From positions 62,001 to 126,000 of the forward strand of contig SVSI01000004.1 in the NCBI GenBank assembly GCA_015064385.1: a DNA stretch of 64,000 nt. The letters are read 5' to 3'. Below the pieces are notes generated by a model, which was not told the origin of the DNA, did not search any database, and was given only the letters and a program-made list of their open reading frames with translations. Within the stretch, counting starts at the first letter, position 1. Each line of letters starts with the position of its first letter. Below, piece by piece: positions 43,358 to 51,976 of this stretch. The position numbers were made by a program, and so were the translations under genes. This stretch comes from Oscillospiraceae bacterium (GTDB lineage: Bacteria > Bacillota > Clostridia > Oscillospirales > CAG-272).

Positions 43358-43505
43358 AAGAGTATTCCTTCGAATTTCTTTTTTTACATTATAAACCGAG
43401 GAGCCCGTAATGTCAAGCGCTCTGCCGTAACATTTTGCCGCAAAATATTTTCGGCAAAAAATCGTAAAAAAGTATGAAGAAAAAGTTAATTTGGTGTTTT
43501 GGCTA

Positions 43506-43534
43506 TTGCATTTACTTAAAATATATTATATAAT
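43506..43534 (+). promoter_or_regulatory. SigA promoter of the dCMP deaminase-tsaD operon
   Basis: TTGCAT (43506-43511), 17-bp spacer, TATAAT (43529-43534). The open frame before ATG 43622 begins inside this box, which supports the later start. Confidence 0.8.
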
Positions 43535-43621
43535 ATGTTGTTAAAATCTGTAATTTTGCGTATTCGCTGTTTTTTCGTTAAAAAACGCGGTATAAAACTG
43601 CAAATAAGGACGGTTAAAATA

Positions 43622-44110
43622 ATGGAGAGAGTAAGTAAGCCCAATTATTATCTTGATATCGCACGCACGGTCGCAACCCGTTCGACCTGCCTTCGCAAAA
43701 AATTCGGAGCGGTAATCGTTAACGAGGATACCATCGTATCGACCGGCTATAACGGTGCGCCTCGCGGCAGACAAAACTGCGACGAGCTTGGAAGCTGTAT
43801 GCGCGATAAGCTCGGAATTCCGAGAGGCGAGCGTTACGAGCTTTGCAGATCAGTTCACGCGGAGCAGAACGCTATAATCGCCGCGTCCCGTGAGCGTATG
43901 ATAGGTGCAACTCTTTATCTCGCTTGCCTTGACAGTAAAACGGGCGAGCTCGTCGGAGACGTTACTTGCTGTATGATGTGCAAGCGCACCGTAATAAACG
44001 CGGGCATTGAAAAGGTTGTTATCAAGACGGGTGAAAATGAGTTCAAGACTATAAAGGTACGTGACTGGATAATAAACGACGACAGTCTCTCGGGTGTATT
44101 CGGATACTAA
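43622..44110 (+). CDS. dCMP/cytidine deaminase family protein
   Basis: A 162-residue zinc deaminase of the dCMP deaminase/ComEB group, likely making dUMP for thymidylate synthesis. Zinc and catalytic motifs are H-A-E in 'SVHAEQNAI' and C-x-x-C in 'CCMMCKRT' (usual PCxxC). Another conserved block is 'GAVIVNEDTIVSTGYNGAPRG'. ATG 43622 has AAGGAC 11 nt upstream; 29 earlier open codons lie in the leader. First gene of a rightward operon. Confidence 0.88.
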   Translation: MERVSKPNYYLDIARTVATRSTCLRKKFGAVIVNEDTIVSTGYNGAPRGRQNCDELGSCMRDKLGIPRGERYELCRSVHAEQNAIIAASRERMIGATLYLACLDSKTGELVGDVTCCMMCKRTVINAGIEKVVIKTGENEFKTIKVRDWIINDDSLSGVFGY

Positions 44111-44137
44111 TAAATAAATCTCCTTAAAAGGTCCAAA

Positions 44138-44866
44138 ATGAGTAAAAAGATCAAAAACAATGCTGAAAAATTCAATATCAGACCGTACCTGATCATTTTC
44201 GGTATAGTTCTCGCCGTTCTCTCTGTCGTGGCTCTTGCCTACTTTTTTGAGGACTATCATCACGTAAGGAAAATATCGTACGATACACAGACCGATACTC
44301 TTTACGATAAAAGGTACGACGTGACCTACGTAAGAGCGCCCGAGTGCTACGAGGCGGTGCGTCTTTCAAAGCACGCGTATGCAAAAGACAGAGCGAATAA
44401 GGATGTGAAATACTATCAGCTCGGCTATCTCGACGCAGACGGTAACGAGCAGCTTATTCCCGTACACGATATGCTGACGAGCTCAAGAGAGCACGGCTCT
44501 GCGATATATTATAATCCCGAAACGGTTACTATGCCGCCACTTAGCGAGTTTGAGGCAAACGAGATCTATGCCTGCAACTATTATAATACCCTTGACACCC
44601 TTTCGGAAAGCGAAACGAAGGTTTTTATTGAGTCCTATCATAAGGGCAGCGAGGCAAGCATCACAAGCGTTGAGGCGCGCTTTACTCTCCGAGTGCGCTC
44701 GGAAAAATATCCGCAGCTTTCCTACAAGCTTGATCTTTTGTGGGAAGACGGTGTATTTTACGTTCAGGATCTTGTTTCCGGGAAGATCACACGACTTCCC
44801 GAGAACGCACAGCGCATTTTCGACAAAGAACGTCTTTCGCTTATTGCAGAGGGCGGATCAAAATGA
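44138..44866 (+). CDS. Single-pass membrane protein, unknown function
   Basis: A 242-residue protein with a basic N-terminus, one membrane helix (about 20-42) and an extracytoplasmic domain of about 195 residues with many Tyr and charged residues. I recognise no family motif. The ATG has AAAAGG 6 nt upstream. The stop overlaps the rimI ATG by 4 nt, so the two are co-translated. It is the second gene of the dCMP deaminase-tsaD operon. Confidence 0.65.
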   Translation: MSKKIKNNAEKFNIRPYLIIFGIVLAVLSVVALAYFFEDYHHVRKISYDTQTDTLYDKRYDVTYVRAPECYEAVRLSKHAYAKDRANKDVKYYQLGYLDADGNEQLIPVHDMLTSSREHGSAIYYNPETVTMPPLSEFEANEIYACNYYNTLDTLSESETKVFIESYHKGSEASITSVEARFTLRVRSEKYPQLSYKLDLLWEDGVFYVQDLVSGKITRLPENAQRIFDKERLSLIAEGGSK

Positions 44867-45306
44867 AGCTTGATATAATCACTTTTGACGAAAGCCATCT
44901 TGACGCCGTATGCGAGATAGAAAGAGCTTCATTCAGCGATCCGTGGTCGGATCTTGCGTTCAGGGAAAGCGCTAAAGCGCCATTTACCGAGATATTCGTC
45001 GCACTTGACGATTCCGGTGCGATTTGCGGTTATATTGCCGTAAACGTTATCGCGCCCGAGTGCGAGATACTGAACCTCGCCGTTTCGAGCGAACGACGCC
45101 GCCTCGGAATTGCGGGCAAATTGATCGAATTCGTTTTTGACAGAGCGCATAAAAAAGGGTGTCATACCGTTATGCTCGACGTCCGTGAGTCCAATACTCC
45201 TGCAATAGAGTTCTATAAAAAGCATGGGTTTTACGAGGTCGGTATTCGCAAAGGGTTTTACAGCAGTCCGAAGGAAAACGCGCTGCTTATGGACAGAAAA
45301 CTGTAA
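44863..45306 (+). CDS. rimI: Ribosomal protein S18-alanine N-acetyltransferase
   Basis: A 147-residue GNAT acetyltransferase. The acetyl-CoA loop is 'LAVSSERRRLGIAGKL' (the R/Q-x-x-G-x-G/A motif), and the end holds 'LDVRESNTPAIEFYKKHGFYEVGIRKGFY', the RimI signature. The target is probably the N-terminal Ala of S18. RimI genes commonly cluster with tsaD, as here. The ATG overlaps the upstream stop. Earlier open codons lie in another frame of that gene. Confidence 0.88.
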   Translation: MKLDIITFDESHLDAVCEIERASFSDPWSDLAFRESAKAPFTEIFVALDDSGAICGYIAVNVIAPECEILNLAVSSERRRLGIAGKLIEFVFDRAHKKGCHTVMLDVRESNTPAIEFYKKHGFYEVGIRKGFYSSPKENALLMDRKL

Positions 45307-45324
45307 CTTAAGGGGGATTTTGAT

Positions 45325-45879
45325 ATGAAAAAGCACTTTTTGGGTATTTTTCGGAAGCTCGGCGTACTCTTTCTTTTGAACGTTGCCACGATACTTGTCT
45401 ATCTTCTTGCGGTGATCTTTTTCAAAATACCCGTTATGAGCGAGCTCTCCGAGCGTCTCTTTGATAAAAACGTGCTCAATACCGTGCTTTACGCAGTTTA
45501 CTGCGTTTCATACTACCTCATATTTGCTCTTACGATATTCAAAAACAGCTCTGCAAAGAGAGATTTTCTTAACGCTACCGCAGAGAGCGGATATACGCTT
45601 AGTGACGGGGTGACAGACTATCTCAAAAACTATTTTATGAGCGATCTTCGTACGATCGTGCTTATGGCAGTGATATCGTACGCACTTCTCGGACCGCTCG
45701 GGCACATAGGATTTATACGAATCGTCTTTTTGCCGCAGTATGCACTTGCCGAGCTTTTCGGAATAGGCGGTGCCTCTGTTATATACCTTATCTTAACGCT
45801 CGTGCTGAACTTTGTTTTCACCGTTTCGGCGCAGTATATATGGGATAAGAACAGACTGGGCGGCCGCTCGGACGGTTAA
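45325..45879 (+). CDS. Four-TM membrane protein, unknown function
   Basis: A 184-residue protein with about four hydrophobic segments (12-35, 50-72, 110-132, 140-170). No family motif is recognised. It is co-directional with rimI (18-bp gap) and tsaD (39-bp gap). GGGGGA lies upstream of the ATG. It may be an envelope or translation-linked accessory, but the sequence shows only the membrane topology. Confidence 0.6.
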   Translation: MKKHFLGIFRKLGVLFLLNVATILVYLLAVIFFKIPVMSELSERLFDKNVLNTVLYAVYCVSYYLIFALTIFKNSSAKRDFLNATAESGYTLSDGVTDYLKNYFMSDLRTIVLMAVISYALLGPLGHIGFIRIVFLPQYALAELFGIGGASVIYLILTLVLNFVFTVSAQYIWDKNRLGGRSDG

Positions 45880-45918
45880 AGGAACTTTTTGAAGATAACT
45901 AAATGGAAAGGTAATAAA

Positions 45919-46926
45919 ATGCTTATTCTTGCGTTTGAGTCATCGTGCGACGAAACATCTGTCGCGGTGGCTGAAATAGACGGTACTAAATACGAGATAC
46001 GCTCAAACATCGTAGCGTCTCAGATAACGATGCACACTCTTTACGGAGGAGTCGTTCCCGAGATAGCGAGCAGAGCGCACACCGAGGCGATATCAAAGCT
46101 CACCTACGAGGCGCTTGAGAGCGCAAACGTTACGCCCGAGGATATAGACGTCGTGGCTGTTACCTCAAATCCGGGACTTATCGGAGCGCTGCTCGTCGGA
46201 GTCGGATTTGCAAAGGGCTTTGCGGCAATGTACAATAAGCCGATCGTTGCTGTAAACCATATAAAGGGACATACTGCGGCGGCATATTACAATAACTGTG
46301 ACCTTAAGGCACCCTTTTTCGCACTCGTTGCGTCGGGCGGTCACACCTCACTTATAGATGTAAAGAGCCCTACGGAGTACGTAACGGTCGGCAGAACCCG
46401 TGACGATGCGGCGGGCGAAGCGTTCGATAAGGTGGCAAGAGTCCTTGGGATAGGTTATCCCGGCGGAGCCGTAATGGACGCTCTTGCATATAAGGGAGAT
46501 AAGAACGCAATAAAGCTTCCGAGTCCTGCGCTTGCCGATTCCATCGACTTTTCCTTCAGCGGACTCAAGACAGCGGTTATAAACTACGTAAACACCCAAA
46601 GACAAAAGGGCGTGGAAATATCAAACGAAGATATTGCCGCTTCCTTTACAAATGCGGTAGTTAAGGCGATCATAAAAAATCTTGAAAAGGCGCACGAGCT
46701 CTACTCGTACGACACGCTCGTTATAGCGGGAGGCGTTGCGGCAAACTCCCATCTTCGCACCGCCGCGGCAGAGCTTGCGAGAAAGCTCGGAGTACGGCTT
46801 TGTATCCCCGAGAAATCGCTTTGCGGTGACAACGCGGCAATGATAGCCGCGCAGGCATATCACGACTTTACGGCAGGTAAGATCGCGGACAGCTCGCTGA
46901 ACGCCTTTTCCTATCAGGTGACGTAA
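45919..46926 (+). CDS. tsaD: tRNA N6-adenosine threonylcarbamoyltransferase
   Basis: A 335-residue Kae1/TsaD enzyme that transfers threonylcarbamoyl to A37 of ANN-decoding tRNAs, with TsaB and TsaE (encoded elsewhere). N-terminal 'LAFESSCDETSVAV', the metal ligands in 'NHIKGHTAAAY', and 'FALVASGGHTSLI' are conserved, as is the C-terminal 'GGVAANSHLR'. ATG 45919 has GGAAAGG about 6 nt upstream; ten earlier open codons lack a good site. It is the last gene of the operon. Confidence 0.95.
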   Translation: MLILAFESSCDETSVAVAEIDGTKYEIRSNIVASQITMHTLYGGVVPEIASRAHTEAISKLTYEALESANVTPEDIDVVAVTSNPGLIGALLVGVGFAKGFAAMYNKPIVAVNHIKGHTAAAYYNNCDLKAPFFALVASGGHTSLIDVKSPTEYVTVGRTRDDAAGEAFDKVARVLGIGYPGGAVMDALAYKGDKNAIKLPSPALADSIDFSFSGLKTAVINYVNTQRQKGVEISNEDIAASFTNAVVKAIIKNLEKAHELYSYDTLVIAGGVAANSHLRTAAAELARKLGVRLCIPEKSLCGDNAAMIAAQAYHDFTAGKIADSSLNAFSYQVT

Positions 46927-47231
46927 AAATTTTTGTGTATTCCTACAAAAATTTCCCTCTAAAAACGGCCGCGCCGAGGTTGAAAATGTATATTTTGATG
47001 TATATACATTTGGCGTTTTAATTTATTCCACTTGCGTTTTTCTGTCGAAAAATGAGTTAAAAACGCTAAAAATGCGAGCAAAACGGCATTACCTGTGGAA
47101 AACTTTGTGGATACTGTGGAAAAATCGCATTTTTCCGATATAAGAAAATTACACCAAAAATCGTATAGCAATTTGCACAAATGCAATTTCAAAAATATTT
47201 AACAAAACATAAATTAAGAGAGGTAAAAACA
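46927..47231 (+). promoter_or_regulatory. Control region of icd with DnaA-box-like cluster and palindromes
   Basis: A 305-bp gap without a gene. It holds a 10-bp hairpin (46927-46936 with 46945-46954) lacking a T tract. It also holds an inverted repeat AATGTATA/TATACATT (46985-46992, 47003-47010). Three DnaA-box-like 9-mers in one orientation (TGTGGAAAA 47094, TGTGGATAC 47106, TGTGGAAAA 47115) each match TGTGGATAA at 8 of 9. No consensus SigA promoter stands out. Confidence 0.5.
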
Positions 47232-48422
47232 ATGGCAAACAAGGTTATCGTCAAAGAGAAGTACGCAAATGAGATCGACAGTGCGGTAGAGAAGTACAGA
47301 GCGCTTCTCGAATCGCAGCTTGAAAGAGTAGAGCGCATCAATTCTTCCAAGGAAACGGTTGATTATAAATCGCTCGATAAGATCGTTATCGGCGTATGCG
47401 GAGGAGACGGAATAGGTCCCGTTATCACCGGTGCGGCTATGAAGGTCCTCGAGTATCTTCTTGACGGCGAGGTTAAAAAAGGTAAGGTCGAGTTCAAGGT
47501 AATCGACGGTCTTACCATAGAAAACAGAGCGGCACAGAACAAGGCGATACCCGAGGACGTTCTCGAGGAGCTCAAAAAATGTACCGTTATACTTAAGGGT
47601 CCCACGACCACTCCCCGTGCAGGCGATCCGTGGCCGAATATCGAGAGCGCAAACGTTGCAATGCGTAAGGAACTCGATCTTTTCGCAAACGTCCGTCCCG
47701 TAAAGGTTCCCGAAAAGGGAATTGACTGGACCTTCTTCCGTGAGAACACCGAGGGAAGCTACGCGGTCGGAAGTCAGGGTGTTAACGTTACAGACGATCT
47801 CGCACTCGATTTTTGTGTTACCACCACAGAGGGAACCGAGAGAATTGCCCGCCTTGCATTTGAATTTGCACGCGCAAACGGCAAAAAGAGAGTTTCGATA
47901 GTTACTAAGGCAAACGTTATCAAGACTACCGACGGTAAATTCCTGCGTATCTGCGAAGAGATCGCGAAGGAATATCCCGACATCACCACCGACGAGTGGT
48001 TTATCGACATAATGACCGCAAAGCTCGTTGACGAAAAGCGCCGTACCGATTTTCAGGTATTTATTCTCCCCAACCTTTACGGTGATATTATTACCGACGA
48101 GGCGGCTGAATTCCAGGGCGGTGTAGGAACTGCGGGCAGCGCAAACATCGGTAAGAAGTACGCTATGTTCGAGGCGATCCACGGAAGCGCTCCCAGAATG
48201 GTTAAGGAAGGACGCGCTATTTACGCAGATCCTTGCTCGACTCTGCGTGCCGCAGCTCTCCTGCTATCGCACATCGGATATCAGGATGAGTCCGACCGTC
48301 TTTCCGCGGCGCTTGACAAGTGTATGTTTACCGAAAAGAAGCTCACCGTTACCGGAAGAGATACGGGAGCTACCTGCGAGCAGTTCGCAGACTACGTAAC
48401 CGAGACGCTCAAGTCTCTTTGA
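47232..48422 (+). CDS. icd: Isocitrate/isopropylmalate-family dehydrogenase (isocitrate dehydrogenase)
   Basis: A 396-residue decarboxylating dehydrogenase. The first 45 residues are a lysine/glutamate-rich helical extension. The core holds 'GVCGGDGIGPVITGAAMKVLEYL', the substrate-binding 'FFRENTEGSYAVGSQG', the Tyr/Lys catalytic region and 'NLYGDIITDEAAEFQGG' with the metal-binding Asp residues. 'HGSAPRMVKEGRAIYADP' follows near the cofactor site. The 'RENTEG' substrate loop fits isocitrate more than isopropylmalate. ATG 47232 has AGAGAGG upstream. It lies 29 bp before rex. Confidence 0.85.
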   Translation: MANKVIVKEKYANEIDSAVEKYRALLESQLERVERINSSKETVDYKSLDKIVIGVCGGDGIGPVITGAAMKVLEYLLDGEVKKGKVEFKVIDGLTIENRAAQNKAIPEDVLEELKKCTVILKGPTTTPRAGDPWPNIESANVAMRKELDLFANVRPVKVPEKGIDWTFFRENTEGSYAVGSQGVNVTDDLALDFCVTTTEGTERIARLAFEFARANGKKRVSIVTKANVIKTTDGKFLRICEEIAKEYPDITTDEWFIDIMTAKLVDEKRRTDFQVFILPNLYGDIITDEAAEFQGGVGTAGSANIGKKYAMFEAIHGSAPRMVKEGRAIYADPCSTLRAAALLLSHIGYQDESDRLSAALDKCMFTEKKLTVTGRDTGATCEQFADYVTETLKSL

Positions 48423-48451
48423 TCAAATAATCAGAATACGGAGATAAAAAT

Positions 48452-49120
48452 ATGTCAAAACCGATAAGGGGCATAGACTTAAGAAAAAACGATATACCTC
48501 AGGCGGTCATAAACCGCCTTCCGAGGTATTACAGATACTTAAGCCAACTCGTTGCAAAGGGCGAATACAGAATAAGCTCGCTTGCGCTTTCCCGCCTAAT
48601 GGGTACTACTGCTTCGCAGATAAGACAGGACCTTAACTATTTTGGCGGCTTTGGTCAGCAGGGATACGGCTACAATACCAAGAATCTCTGTGACCGCATC
48701 GGAGATATTCTCGGAAATAACGATTGCTACAATACGGTAATAATAGGCGCGGGAAATCTCGGACGTGCTATTGCAACATCCTCGTCCTTTTCGCACACGG
48801 GAATGTTCCTAAAGGGACTTTTCGACGTTAAGCCCGAGCTTATCGGCGAAAAGATAAACGGCTGTGAGGTACGCCATCTGGACGATATAGAGGATTTTTG
48901 GGCGGGCAATCGAGTTGACGTTGCTATTCTCGCCATTCCCTCCGAAGCGGCAATTTCGGTTGCAAATAAGCTCGTAGAGCTGGGCGTGCAGGGTATATGG
49001 AATTTCTCGGAGGCAGAGCTTGACATCGATACGACGAAGGTTGCACTTCGTGACGTTCACCTTGTGGATTCGTTTATGACTCTCTGCTTTGATATAAAGA
49101 GAAACGAACAAAGAAACTGA
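48452..49120 (+). CDS. rex: Redox-sensing transcriptional repressor Rex
   Basis: A 222-residue dimeric repressor that senses NADH/NAD+. A winged-helix domain ('RLPRYYRYLSQLVAKGEYRISS', 'TASQIRQDLNYFGGFGQQGYGY') precedes a Rossmann domain ('VIIGAGNLGRAIA', residues about 90-103). A C-terminal swapped helix has 'LVDSFMTLCFDIKRN'. Rex usually controls fermentation and NAD-linked genes; it follows icd here. No clear Rex box (TTGTGAA-n6-TTCACAA) is visible upstream of icd. Confidence 0.95.
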   Translation: MSKPIRGIDLRKNDIPQAVINRLPRYYRYLSQLVAKGEYRISSLALSRLMGTTASQIRQDLNYFGGFGQQGYGYNTKNLCDRIGDILGNNDCYNTVIIGAGNLGRAIATSSSFSHTGMFLKGLFDVKPELIGEKINGCEVRHLDDIEDFWAGNRVDVAILAIPSEAAISVANKLVELGVQGIWNFSEAELDIDTTKVALRDVHLVDSFMTLCFDIKRNEQRN

Positions 49121-49140
49121 TTTTGGGAAAGATACATAAT

Positions 49141-50124
49141 ATGAAACTTAGCGTTGAATACGGAAACGGAGTCATCTCACTCCCCGAAAGAGCGCTCGAC
49201 GTTATCGGCGGTGCATCCGAGCTTGAATTAAAGCTGCTGCTTCTTATTTGCTCGGACAGTACGCTTCGCGAGGATTTTTCGATCTCAGAGGCGGCACAGC
49301 TGCTTTCCGTCAGTGAGCACGAGATAGAGATCGCATTGGCTTTTCTAAGCGGTGCGGGACTTATCATTACGGATAGCGCTGACAGAAAAAGCGTATCCGT
49401 CAGAGTGAAAAAAGCGGGAGACCGCAGCGTTACCGTCGTAAAATCGGGAAAAGACGCTCCGAGCTATACGGGAGCGGAAATAGAGGAGATATTCAGACAA
49501 AACGATAAGCTCGGCGGTCTTATCGACTCCTGCCAGAGAATACTTGGCAAAATATTTACTCTTATCGAAATAAATAAGATCATTGCGCTGTGCGATCTTT
49601 ATCGACTTGACGGAGAGTATATAGAAACGGTATTTGCATACGCGGCAAAGATCGGCAAGCCGTCCGTTCCGTACGCAGATAAGCTCGCACGCGAGCTTTA
49701 CGAGCAAGGAATAATTACTCTTGACGCGCTGAACAAGCGTCTTGACGAGCTTGACAAAATATCCTCGCTCGAGTCCTTCGTGCGCCGCCTTTTCGGACTT
49801 GGAGAGAGAAAGCTCACCTCTAAAGAGAGCAAATTCGTTGAGCAGTGGGTGTCGTTTGATTACAGCGAGGAAATGATCGAGCTTGCCTATGAAATAACCG
49901 TTGATAACGGAAAGGGTGCCTCTATGCCCTATATGAATAAGGTGCTCACAAACTGGCGTGATGCGGGACATAAGACTACCGATGAGGTAATTGCCTCAAT
50001 AGAGAAGTACAGACAGTCCAAAAAGGACGCTCCCATATCTGCACAGAGCGATATTGAAAAGGCGATACTTATGAGCTCGAGAATAAGAGCAAAAAAACAG
50101 CTTGAAGACAAGAAAAACGGCTGA
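49141..50124 (+). CDS. DnaD domain replication-initiation protein
   Basis: A 327-residue protein. The N-terminal winged-helix-like part (residues 1-110) is followed by two repeats of the DnaD/DnaB C-terminal type: 'IDSCQRILGKIFTLIEINKIIALCDLY' (about 130-160) and 'KLTSKESKFVEQWVSFDYSEEMIELAYE' (about 225-255). The tail 'YMNKVLTNWRDAGHKT' is the YxxxIxxxW-like motif that binds DNA. It loads helicase in Firmicutes. The start is ATG 49141 with GGGAAAG 9 nt upstream; TTG 49123 lacks a site. Confidence 0.9.
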   Translation: MKLSVEYGNGVISLPERALDVIGGASELELKLLLLICSDSTLREDFSISEAAQLLSVSEHEIEIALAFLSGAGLIITDSADRKSVSVRVKKAGDRSVTVVKSGKDAPSYTGAEIEEIFRQNDKLGGLIDSCQRILGKIFTLIEINKIIALCDLYRLDGEYIETVFAYAAKIGKPSVPYADKLARELYEQGIITLDALNKRLDELDKISSLESFVRRLFGLGERKLTSKESKFVEQWVSFDYSEEMIELAYEITVDNGKGASMPYMNKVLTNWRDAGHKTTDEVIASIEKYRQSKKDAPISAQSDIEKAILMSSRIRAKKQLEDKKNG

Positions 50125-50156
50125 TACAGTACTTTTTTAAGGAAGGAACCGTTAAA

Positions 50157-51134
50157 ATGGCATATAACAGCGAAGCTTTTAAGAAAATCATGGACGATTA
50201 TTCGGCAAAGCGCTCTGCGGCGCAGGATGCCGCCAAAGAGCGTCTTGACGACGTTATAGAAAAATGTCCCGAGATCAAAATGATCGATATAGCTCTTGCG
50301 GGCACGGGCGTTGAAATAATGGAAGCTATTTCCGCAGGTCGTAATGGAATCGAAGAAAGAATAGAGCGAATAAGAAAGAAGAATGAAGAGCTTCAGCAGC
50401 AGAGAGCAGACTGTCTCGCGCTGCTTGGATATCCGAGCGATTACACTTTCCCGAAATATGACTGTGCGGAGTGTAAGGACACGGGATACGACTCAAACGC
50501 GCGTCTTTGCTCGTGCTTCAAAAAACAGCTTGCTATCGAAACTTGTCGCAGATCGGGACTCGGACGTCTTGTAGATATACAGACCTTTGATAGTTATTCG
50601 ACCGACTATTTCAGCTACGACAGCGACGTTTACGAGAATATGAGTGAGGTCTTTGCTTTTTGCAAGAACTATGCCGAAACCTTCTCGAAAAACAGCGAAA
50701 ATCTTATGCTGATCGGTGATACGGGGCTTGGAAAGACGCATCTTTCCACCGCCATTGCGGGAAAAGTTATCGAGCGCGGCTTTGATGTATGCTACGATAC
50801 CGCAACGAACGTTTTCACCTCTTTTGAAAACGAAAGATTCGGAAAGCAGAATTCCAAGTTTGCAACTCCTACCGACAGATACTTTGACTGCGATCTGCTT
50901 ATAATAGACGATCTCGGAACCGAGGCAACCACGCAGTTTACCGTTTCCGCTCTCTACAATCTCATAAATACGAGAAGCATAAACGAAAAACAGGTAATTC
51001 TAAGCACTAATCTCACCCTGGAAGAAATGAAGAAAAAATACGGCGACCGCATCGCGTCCCGTCTTTTCGGAGAATCTATCGTTCTCCGCTTTACGGGTAA
51101 GGACGTACGTCTTCAGAAGATCGGAATAACCTGA
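50157..51134 (+). CDS. DnaC/IstB-type helicase-loader ATPase
   Basis: A 325-residue AAA+ protein. A zinc-finger-like CxxC-x(n)-C-x-C ('CAECKDTGYDSNARLCSC', near 103-120) follows a coiled-coil N-terminus. Walker A is 'GDTGLGKTH' and Walker B is 'LLIIDDLGTE'; sensor 'ILSTNL' and the arginine-finger region 'GDRIASRL' come later. It lies 32 bp after the DnaD-type gene, so the two likely act together as a helicase loader. AAGGAAGG precedes the ATG. Confidence 0.9.
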   Translation: MAYNSEAFKKIMDDYSAKRSAAQDAAKERLDDVIEKCPEIKMIDIALAGTGVEIMEAISAGRNGIEERIERIRKKNEELQQQRADCLALLGYPSDYTFPKYDCAECKDTGYDSNARLCSCFKKQLAIETCRRSGLGRLVDIQTFDSYSTDYFSYDSDVYENMSEVFAFCKNYAETFSKNSENLMLIGDTGLGKTHLSTAIAGKVIERGFDVCYDTATNVFTSFENERFGKQNSKFATPTDRYFDCDLLIIDDLGTEATTQFTVSALYNLINTRSINEKQVILSTNLTLEEMKKKYGDRIASRLFGESIVLRFTGKDVRLQKIGIT

Positions 51135-51135
51135 T

Positions 51136-51936
51136 ATGAATTTTACCGATAAATTTTATTTTACCGACGAAAAAGACGTCACTGTCTTCAAATCGGAGAA
51201 TATAACGTCCGCGCACGCTTTTTCTACCCGACACGGCGGAGTTAGCACCGAAAATCCCTTCAAGTCTCTGAATCTTTCTTACGGTCGTGGCGATCCGGAC
51301 GAAAACGTTGATAAAAATCTCGATATTTTCACCGGACTCTTCGGAAAAGACAGATCCCGCCTCGTTTGGTCGGGACAGATCCACTCGACGAGTGTTCTTA
51401 AAGTAAAAGAGGAGCATAGCGGAAAAGTGTTCGACTGCTACGACGGATTTGTTACCGATAAAAAGGGTATCATACTCTCGGTCTCGGTTGCAGACTGTAC
51501 GCCTATTTTGCTTGAAGATAGGCACAGCGGAGTGATCGGCGCGCTTCACGCGGGCTGGAGAGGGACTGTCGGCGGCATCGCCGCCGTCGGAGTTTCGGCA
51601 ATGACAGAGCTTGGTGCAAAGGCGGAGGATATCTGCGTTGCCATCGGCGCTTGCATACACGACTGCTGCTACGAGGTTAAAGAAGATTTTTATAGCTCGG
51701 TAGCGTCGATTAAAGGACGCGAGTTTGCCGACAGGCATATTAAAAAAGACGTTTTTGGCATTATGCACGCAAATATCGTTTCAATGAACTGCGAAATACT
51801 GATAGAAAGCGGTGTTTTACCCGAAAATATCAGCGTTTGCACAAGATGCACCTGCTGTGAGAGCGATCTCTTTTTCTCGCACAGAGCGTCAAAGGGTGTT
51901 CGCGGAGGAATGAAAGCGGCAATAATGCTTGATTAA
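51136..51936 (+). CDS. pgeF: Peptidoglycan editing factor PgeF (laccase-domain, YfiH)
   Basis: A 266-residue member of the YfiH/PgeF family. The copper/zinc His and Cys ligands are visible in 'SVADCTPILL', 'LHAGWRGTVGGI' and 'AIGACIHDCCYEV'. PgeF removes misincorporated L-Ser from peptidoglycan precursors, and related proteins act as purine nucleoside phosphorylases. It starts 1 bp after the dnaC-type stop (TGATATG), so translation is coupled. Confidence 0.88.
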   Translation: MNFTDKFYFTDEKDVTVFKSENITSAHAFSTRHGGVSTENPFKSLNLSYGRGDPDENVDKNLDIFTGLFGKDRSRLVWSGQIHSTSVLKVKEEHSGKVFDCYDGFVTDKKGIILSVSVADCTPILLEDRHSGVIGALHAGWRGTVGGIAAVGVSAMTELGAKAEDICVAIGACIHDCCYEVKEDFYSSVASIKGREFADRHIKKDVFGIMHANIVSMNCEILIESGVLPENISVCTRCTCCESDLFFSHRASKGVRGGMKAAIMLD

Positions 51937-51976
51937 ATAAAGTTATACAAATAATCGAAAGGTACGGTCAAAATCA

